A stretch of DNA of 64,000 nucleotides, from NCBI GenBank assembly GCA_963924555.1, contig OZ004582.1:3906001-3970000 (forward strand). Reading direction: 5' to 3'. The notes beneath the pieces are model-generated. The model worked only from the letters and a program-made list of their open reading frames with translations, made no database searches and had not been told where the DNA came from. The stretch is from Crambe crambe. Taxonomy: Eukaryota > Porifera > Demospongiae > Poecilosclerida > Crambeidae. How positions within the stretch are numbered: the stretch's first letter is position 1; every line of letters starts with the position of its first letter. The position numbers were made by a program, and so were the translations under genes. Of the stretch, positions 57,532 through 64,000 are shown piece by piece.

Positions 57532-57686
57532 GTGCGTAGTAGCTATTGTACTTGCGACATGGGATTCTGTCTTCCCATCAAGTATGCATATGAGGAGTAC
57601 AACAATTTCAAAGAAAAGATGATTTTATCCTTACTTGGTCATGATGGATTCCTGAATAATAAATAATCATTTATAAATTCCATTTA

Positions 57687-59560
57687 TTATGTTTTGCGTA
57701 GCCTCACAATTTTGCTCTTGTTTTCACTCACTGCTCTTTTCACTACCTCAACCGATGGATCATTTGCAGGGTTAGGCGAGTCCAGTGTGAGAAAAAAGAG
57801 GGTCTGATCTAGCCATGCCAGCTGTGCCTTAATTTGTTCTTTTTCATCCAAAAGGGCTCTCTCTTGGACTACTTGGGCATAGTTGGTGTAAGATTGCCTA
57901 TCTCCTGGAACTGGTGAGCTGGATGTGGCCATTTGAAGGTCTAACTTGTGGCACTCATCCTCCATCAATGTAAACAGACAGGAAAAAATACCAAGTGTTA
58001 CGTGGAGTCCAGGTAGGTAGACCTAAAGGTAAAGTGTACAGATTACAATTACCTTATTTGCAATTGTAGATTACATATCTATGGCAATGTCAAAGAAATT
58101 TGGGCACACAGCATTGTTGAAGAATTTCGCTTGTTTGAGGTGAGCTCCATCAGCAACAAATAGTTGGTGATCTTCTTGGATTCCTCCCAATGTCCTTTTA
58201 GAAATTTTTTCCTGTTGCTTCTAACGGTCACTTCTTGGAACTATTAGCTGGCTGCTAGTGATGTGGCACCAAAGACAGTTGTGACGTCCTTAAAGAACAG
58301 GTGATTGTATTTTTTAGATGCTCCAGATAGCCCATACATGTGGCAGAGAAATTCATAGTCCCCTGAAAGTAGAATCTTTATGGTGTACTCATCACCAGCC
58401 ATGCTTCTATTATATTATTTATTTTTAGAAAATGTATGTATACCAGTGAGTGTGGTGATAATACCTCCATTTTAGATTCTTCAGAGCATTGATCTGCTGT
58501 TGGTACTGGTCGAGGGACAGGTGAAGATTCTGCTTGCTATCTCCACATTACAAATCTGGAAATTAACTTTCATGGATTTCCCACCCTTGTCTCCGCCAAG
58601 TTTAATCCAGATTTCATTTTGTGGAATCACACCATGGTCAGTCGCCTGTTCAATCTATAGTACAAGTGTTATGGTATGGAGCTTCTCTCTCCTCCCTGGT
58701 CAAGTTCTTCACTTCGAACTGAAGCTGTATCACTGATGCCCCCTTGCTCACAATATCCCGTACCTGCTCCATTTCAGTGCTCCTTCTTTTGAGAGTGTGA
58801 GTTGAAGCAGTGCTGGAGTCCACTCTTGGTGTGGTTACTCGCACCAATGATACAGGCTAAACAAAGTAAGCAATGCCATTTTTTTTTGTTGTCAGTAATT
58901 AGATTTACTTTTCCTGTGGCAGACCTACAAGTTATTGAACCAGCAGCTGGAACTATGGAATCCACAAGAATTCCATTGGTGAACAGCTGGAGCAAGCATA
59001 CGATACTTAATTATATGCTGGAACTGAGAAGGAGCCTGGTCTTGCTGGAGGTCTAAAAACTGCCTCACAGATAATTTTGAGATGGCACCTGAACTTTGGA
59101 GCAACAACCAGACTCAAGATGAGACATGAACTGATGAAGCTCCATGATCTCTCCACATGTCTGATTACAGCGTATCAAACTGCTTCCAAGTATGTTATGT
59201 GTGATGGCTCACATAGTTCGTGTGGATTTACAATCTTATTATTACACATACATGAGAGAGGTCCATTTTCATAAACCGATAAGATACAAGACATACACAA
59301 AGGTGCCGACAGGTAAGTAGATCAACTGGCTTGTTAGGAATGCATTTACAAAAGTTACATATAAGTTTGTCTAAGATAGGTGATGATATAAAATATGATT
59401 TTTGTAAAGGAAAGTTAGCATATGTAGGTGTATTGATTTCTTTTAATTTTTTTTCAGTTTCTTTTTTTAAATTGTGTTTAGGCCTTCCATCTAATTTGTT
59501 TCTTAGGTCGACCTGAACCAGGCATGATTTCGTGATCTGAACAGAGTTGGCAAGAACTGG
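57687..59560 (-). mobile_element. RING plus DDE-like gene of an uncharacterised family (GGDKGG family)
   Basis: Minus-strand pieces in order: KLDGRPKHNLKKETEKK and a RING-like zinc site LICNFCKCIPNKPVDLLTC (59290-59500); PVSLVRVTTPRVDSSTAS and NLTREEREA (58856-58680, after an acceptor at 58857-58858); IPQNEIWIKLGGDKGGKSM (58560-58620); YTIKILLSGDYEFLCHMYGL and SGASKK (58300-58400); and the last exon MEDECHKLDLQMATSSSPV from 57965 to a stop at 57687. I recall this order from repeated sponge and cnidarian genes that look like transposases. GGDKGG and GDYEF hold likely catalytic Asp residues. The segment between EEREA and IPQNE present in the other copy at 63643 is missing here. Stops and frame changes near 58640 and 58250. 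Confidence 0.6.
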
Positions 59561-59689
59561 AGTGGGGCGACCATGTTGACAAAATGGACTGGACAATCCA
59601 AGGATCAGATTTGGCTTTATGCAGTAACTACTATGTGTGTACAAAGGGAAAAAAATAATTTTATCCACTTCTTTTTTTTTTACCTCCAC

Positions 59690-59735
59690 AGTATCTTCGG
59701 TCCTTTGACTGCCTCCATACCAAATTTGAGGAGGA
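59690..59735 (-). mobile_element. 45-base LINE-end scrap
   Basis: GGAGGCAGTCAAAGGACCGA followed by AGATACTGTGGAGGTAAAA (minus) is nearly identical to the end of the LINE fragment at 24855-24900. Confidence 0.6.
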
Positions 59736-60089
59736 GGGAAGGCTTTGAAGTAGGCAAGCGCTCGAGTTGAAGTCACCCACTCGAATCGACAATTATTTCG
59801 ACCTACGTGCCCAAAGATTAATTTTTTTTTGAATTTTTTTTCATTTTTAAAATCAAACCAAAAAATTAATATTGAATTACGGACACAGCCGTTTTTTCCT
59901 GGCACTTAACGCATAATTAGTTCCACACGCATATTTACGGTATTGTACATGAATAATTAAAATATCGACCACATAGCTGCTTGTAAATGACTGAACTTCG
60001 GTTGTTTCTTCATGTAAGCTGGACCTTGATTACATCATTCTATTACATCTGCAATATGATTACATCATTATGGAATAACATCTTAAACA
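59736..60089. other. No gene seen
   Basis: AT-rich stretch leading into the satellite. Confidence 0.5.
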
Positions 60090-61260
60090 ATACAGTCTCT
60101 CTAGTCTCTACCAGTCCCCTCTAGTCTCTGATGATCTTCTTCTTTCTTTCAGTCTTTCTATGGACTGCACTGGTCTCCCCTAGTCTCTCTAGTCTCTACC
60201 AGTCCCCTCTTCTCTCTGATGGTCTCTCTCTTCTTTCTCACGACTGCACTGGTCTCCCCTAGTCTCTCTAGTCTCTACCAGTCCCCTCTAGTCTCTGATG
60301 GTCTTTTTCTTTCTTTCAGTCTTTCTATGGACTGCACTGGTCTCCCCTAGTCTCTCTAGTCTCTACCAGTCCCCTCCTCTCTCTGATGGTCTCTCTCTTC
60401 AATCTTTCTATGAACTGAACTGGTCTCCCCTAGTCTCTCTAGTCTCTACCAGTCCCCTCTTCTCTCTGATGGTCTCTCTTTTCAATCTTCCTATGAACTG
60501 AACTGGTCTCCCCTAGTCTCTCTAGTCTCTACCAGTCCCCTCTTCTCTCTGATGGTCTCTCTCTTCTTTCTCATAATCTTTTTTAGTCTCTGATGGTCTT
60601 CTTCTTTCTTTCAGTCTTTCCATGGACTGCACTGGTCTCCCCTAGTCTCTCTAGTCTCTACCAGTCCTCCTAGTCTCTGATGGTCTCTTCTTCTTTCTCA
60701 CAATCTTTCTATGAACTGAACTGGTCTCCCCTAGTCTCTCTAGTCTCTACAAGTCCCCTCTTCTCTCTGCATGATGGTCTCTCTCTTCAATCTTTCTATG
60801 AACTGAACTGGTCTCCCCTAGTCTCTCTAGTCTCTACCAGTCTCCTTTAGTCTCTGATGATCTTCTTCTTTCTTTCAGTCTTTCTATGGACTGCACTGGT
60901 CTCCCCTAGTCTCTCTAGTCTCTACCAGTCACCTCTTCTCTTTGATGGTCTCTCTCTTCTTTCTCACAGTCTTTCTATCGACTGCACTGGTCTCCCCTAT
61001 ACCAGTCCCCTCTAGTCTCTCTCTTCTTTCTTTATATAGACTGCACTGGTCTCACCTAGTCTTTCTAGTCTCTACAAGTCCCCTCTAGTCTCTGATGGCC
61101 TCTTCTTTCTTTCACTGGTCTCCTCTATAGTCTCTCTAGTCTCTACCAGTCCCCTCTAGTCTCTACTGGTCTCTTCTTGACTTCTTTCTTTCAGTCTTTC
61201 TATGGACTGCACTGGTCTCTTAGTCTCTCTAGTCTCTACCAGTCCCCTCTAGTCTCTGAT
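60090..61260. repeat. CT-rich satellite, units of about 85-110 bp
   Basis: About eleven imperfect copies of a unit built from CTAGTCTCTACCAGTCCCCT, CTCTGATGGTCTCT, TTCTTTCTTTCAGTCTTTC and ATGGACTGCACTGGTCTCCC. Strand-asymmetric: nearly all pyrimidine on the plus strand. Frames across it are repetitive Ser/Leu peptides and not genes. A few bases of the same satellite continue at 62039-62065. Confidence 0.95.
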
Positions 61261-62038
61261 CAGGCCTGTAGCCAGCAGGCGGTTCAGCGGGCTTGAGCCC
61301 CCCCCCCCCCCATTTGATATAAGAATAGTAGCTAAGGAAAATGCTTGCCTTCCATATGCTCAATAAATTATTGACTAGAGTGCTATGTGATGCATAATTC
61401 TGAGATAGATGAATTGCTAATGTTGATTCCACTTAGCATACTGGAAAGTTGAATCAATTCATCTATCACAGATGAAATACCCTTAACACTTCAGTTGCTT
61501 CCATTAGTTCCTCAAGAGACCTCAAGGGACAGACCAAACCCATCAACTCGCATGATCCCTGGATTATAATAATCAGACCACTTTCTAATGCATTGGTCCT
61601 TTTATTTATCCTTTTATTATAGAGACCACCTGCAATTAATATAAAACCACTTTCCACTTCCTACCATCCCAAGGGGTGGGGGAAAGCAATAGCCATTTCC
61701 CAGTATCACACTATTATCATCTCTTTCTATATTCTATAGCTATGATTATTATAGGTTCAAAAGTGGTGTACTGATTTACCATATCACCACTTTCTCGGCC
61801 TATAGCTAACTTCCCTCTACCTCTAAGTAGCTAAATGTGACACAATTTATACAAGGAAAATGGCACAAAACTGAATCACTCAAACAAGGCAATGAAGCAA
61901 ATCTAGATATATAATCTACACAATGATATGATGCATAAAAAACCGAGGTAATTAAGGTGTGGTTAGGCAAAAGTGGGCATGGCCATATTCCCGCACACAG
62001 TCAGCCACCCCTTTTCTAAAATCCTGGCTACAGCCCTG
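61261..62038. mobile_element. Non-autonomous hAT-type element inserted in the satellite
   Basis: Left end CAGGCCTGTAGCCAG (61261-61275) pairs with right end CTGGCTACAGCCCTG (62024-62038) with one mismatch. CTGAT occurs on both sides (61256-61260, 62039-62043) and the satellite phrase GATGGTCTCTC resumes directly after. 778 bases with a 14-base C run near 61298-61311 and no transposase. The CAGG...TGTAGCC ends and internal GTGGGCATGGCC phrase are hAT-like. Confidence 0.85.
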
Positions 62039-62043
62039 CTGAT

Positions 62044-62268
62044 GGTCTCTCACTTCTTTCAGTACTCGTGGTATACTCTTCTCCCTCAACAGAATGAAAT
62101 ACTATAAAATTTGATGATTGAATTTAAAATTGATTTTCTTAATCAAAGGTGAAGTAGGGATATAGTCTTCGACTGGCGTGCAAACAGGGACATCGAATTG
62201 TTGAACCGTACTTTGATACAATTGGTAAACAATGAGTATTGCCTGTGTCTACTGCATTTTTCCCACAA
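62044..62268. other. Spacer
   Basis: Residual satellite and AT-rich flank before the OTU gene end. Confidence 0.5.
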
Positions 62269-63640
62269 TTACATTGATTTTTTGGCTATGGTTACTTCAG
62301 GAGATGTAGTTTGTGAAAGACTGGAATCTTTCATTACAGCATCATAATGCCCACAGCCTGTACTAGAGAATGCCAGGTATACTGGTGCACCACATTTAAT
62401 TTTACGTGGTGAAATGTGTATAACTGGATGAGAATCTTGTGCAGTAAATACTATAAATTGCATGCCAGTAACATTTGACAAAGCCACCAACACTGAGTCT
62501 CCCAAGTCAGATGCAAAAAACCCCGATTGATTGAATTTATCAGCTTCTTTTTCAATATCAGAAAAATAAGGAGGATAATAATCAATGCTATTTTTCCACT
62601 CCCTGACTGCTGCTAAGCGTAGTTGCTGACTTAAAGTTGCTGTGCAATTAAAATCAAATTCTGGGAGAAGAGAGTTCAATGGAGTCACGTCTGCATTCAA
62701 AGATTGCAATCCCATGTAACTGGATATCTCTTCATTTTCCATGAATGGATAAGATCATCAAGCTTTGTCAGAGTAAATGTGTCAGCAGTTAAATTGCTGA
62801 AATACAGACTAGAAACTGAAGACATAAAAGGAAAAAATTTGTACTGAAGAACTGACGATGAGCCTGACATTTTACGTACTACTTTAGTGACATTTGACAA
62901 ATGAAGAGCTTTCTCAACTATGTCCATGATTTTTTGAACTGAAATCATCTCTGATACACTTGAACTTAATTCAACAGTTTTAGCTCTATCATCAAAAGAC
63001 TGTATCAATGAGTAACTTTTAAAGTCATTTTTAGTAACACCCCATAAATTTTGCTGAACCTCCTTATCAATAATGCCAAAATGGTAGTTAAATCCACTGC
63101 CATCTGATTCTGAAGCGATAGGTAGGGTACTAATTTTTTTCCCTAATAAGCGACTGTTGTATCGAAACAGCAAAACAGTCATCAAGGCTAATGCCATAGG
63201 TAATCCCATGCGAGTGCGGCTGAAGAGTGGCTTTAGATGTCTATGTAAACGTTAGTGCCTGCTCCTGGAGGCAGTTCTGACAAACACCCCTTTAATATAT
63301 GTCTTTTCAAATTTTCTATTTCCTTCAGTACTTTTTGGTTCATTATCTGCCATCCATTCAATTCCACTTTCTTACAAAATTCTTCGTATTTTCAAGTATT
63401 TTGCTGGGATCTGGTGTATTATTTTTACGTTTGTGACCCAAGTCACTTGGCTGTCTAAAAACCAATCGTAAGTCATCAGTACATAACTTATAGAGAGGAT
63501 GGCGTTTTGATAATTTATTTGTGATCCTCTGTATGGCATGAAGAGATCCAATTTTACATTAACATTTTCCCCAAACACTTCAGAGAGTTTCCCATGTATA
63601 TTGCAGCAATTATCAGCTAAAATGACTAATTTTTGAAAGT
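62269..63640 (-). mobile_element. DDE-like plus OTU gene of an uncharacterised family
   Basis: From 63640 downward: DFQKLVILADNCCNIHGKL and FGENVNVKLDL (63555-63640), LHAIQRITNKLSKRHPLYKL and DDLRLVFRQPSDLGHKRK (63430-63550), then GLPMALALMTVLLFRYNSRL (63150-63210) and 150 further codons to TWDCNL near 62700. An OTU-like domain follows (62269-62742): ADKFNQSGFFASDLGDSVLV, ALSNVTGMQFIVF, and FSSTGCGHYDAVM with the catalytic-type His. LADNC and LDLFHA-type positions look like Asp residues of a DDE core, and the following PGRGTNRNE region expected in the family is eroded. The Cys loop DGNC of the OTU is not visible. About five breaks. The two modules are in the same order as in sponge repeat proteins I recall. 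Confidence 0.55.
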
Positions 63641-63642
63641 CA

Positions 63643-64000
63643 GTTATTCAGTTCTGATGCTAGCAAACGAACTCTGAAGCGGCGTACCGAAGGAATTATC
63701 ACTAGTGGGGGTGACTCAGGTGCACAGTTTGCAGCAGAGGTACAGTCCCTCACGAAGGCTGAAAGGGAGGCATTGCTCCAACAGGCACAACTGCCCATCG
63801 TAATCCCCACTGAGCAGGCATTGCCTATGAAAGCAGATCTTGGCTTACCATGGAATACACTCAGGATCCTCAGGAGGTAGCTCTAATCAATGTAAAGTTC
63901 CAAATAAAGCACACTCTGAACATTCATCATAGATGGTTCAAATGCCATAAAGTTTCCATTGCCAGTGAAGAGCGATGGCACGTAATGTTGTAGGAGATAG
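63643..64000 (+). mobile_element. GGDKGG-family gene, middle part, continues past the window
   Basis: Exon about 63643-63876 encodes SDASKRTLKRRTEGIITSG, LTKAEREALLQQAQLPIVI and MKADLGLPWNTLRILR. A 56-base intron (63877-63932, GT-AG) joins it in phase 2 to RWFKCHKVSIASEERWH, completing the family motif LPWxxLRxLRRW. A stop occurs in the last codons of the window. Relative to the copy at 57687-59560 this segment starts in the same KRR...EREA region and supplies the part missing there. It abuts the minus-strand DDE/OTU gene at about 63640, so one inserted next to or into the other. Confidence 0.6.

Noticed and set aside
59077-59274. Plus-strand frame with LMKLHDLSTCLITAYQTA
   Set aside because: Protein-like in composition but isolated, antisense to the RING/DDE gene region, and without splice or family support. 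Left uncalled.
60298-60501. Ser/Leu-rich frame in the satellite
   Set aside because: An artefact of the CT-rich tandem units.

Overview
The window reads as transposon-dense DNA from an animal nuclear genome, most likely a demosponge close to Amphimedon. This rests on AT-rich DNA full of TAGC-type simple repeats, short GT-AG introns (56 to about 140 bases), and protein families I associate with sponge and cnidarian repeats. The species is an inference. There are no operons, rRNA or tRNA genes that I can see. One 200-base run of N (10165-10364) marks an assembly gap.

Layout. 1-4.7 kb: a Ty3/Gypsy gag fossil, then pieces of two uncharacterised DDE-type families and a minisatellite. 5.9-7.0 kb: a clean four-exon gene end on +. 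7.0-11.6 kb: a minisatellite, a hAT element cut by the gap, and a decayed pogo element. 12.9-15.1 kb: small exon-like pieces, a Tc1-type transposase scrap and a 69-bp coding repeat array. 15.3-18.1 kb: a pogo/Tigger element with inverted repeats and a PHD-type finger. 18.4-21.8 kb: a SWIM-protein remnant, a tyrosine-recombinase retroelement fossil, a Gypsy fossil and a second hAT. 22.5-27.7 kb: a long minus-strand MULE/SWIM-family gene whose N-terminal exons are all joined in phase 2, with a LINE scrap and a hairpin-ended MITE lying between its two halves. 29.3-31.4 kb: another tyrosine-recombinase fossil, a third hAT and an orphan SWIM tail. 33-38 kb: a hAT end, one good uncharacterised exon, a small MITE and an internally deleted pogo element that keeps its HTH and PHD finger. 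39.5-44.3 kb: two uncharacterised families head to head, one split by a perfect TA-flanked MITE. 46-54 kb: a RING gene end, an integrase-type DDE element and a CXXC plus OTU gene. 54-59.6 kb: fragments of a second integrase-type copy, a fold-back element, a HECT fragment and a RING plus DDE family gene. 60-62 kb: a satellite split by a hAT-type MITE. 62-64 kb: a DDE plus OTU gene and the middle of a second RING/DDE-family copy that runs off the window.

How it works together. Almost everything is transposable-element biology. The better preserved pieces (5928-6951, 26640-27660, 34773-35254, 51437-53240, 63643-64000) could be host genes, domesticated elements or young copies. The recurring theme is DDE-type proteins combined with regulatory or chromatin modules: PHD, RING, CXXC, OTU and SWIM. 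Retroelements are described only as fossils.
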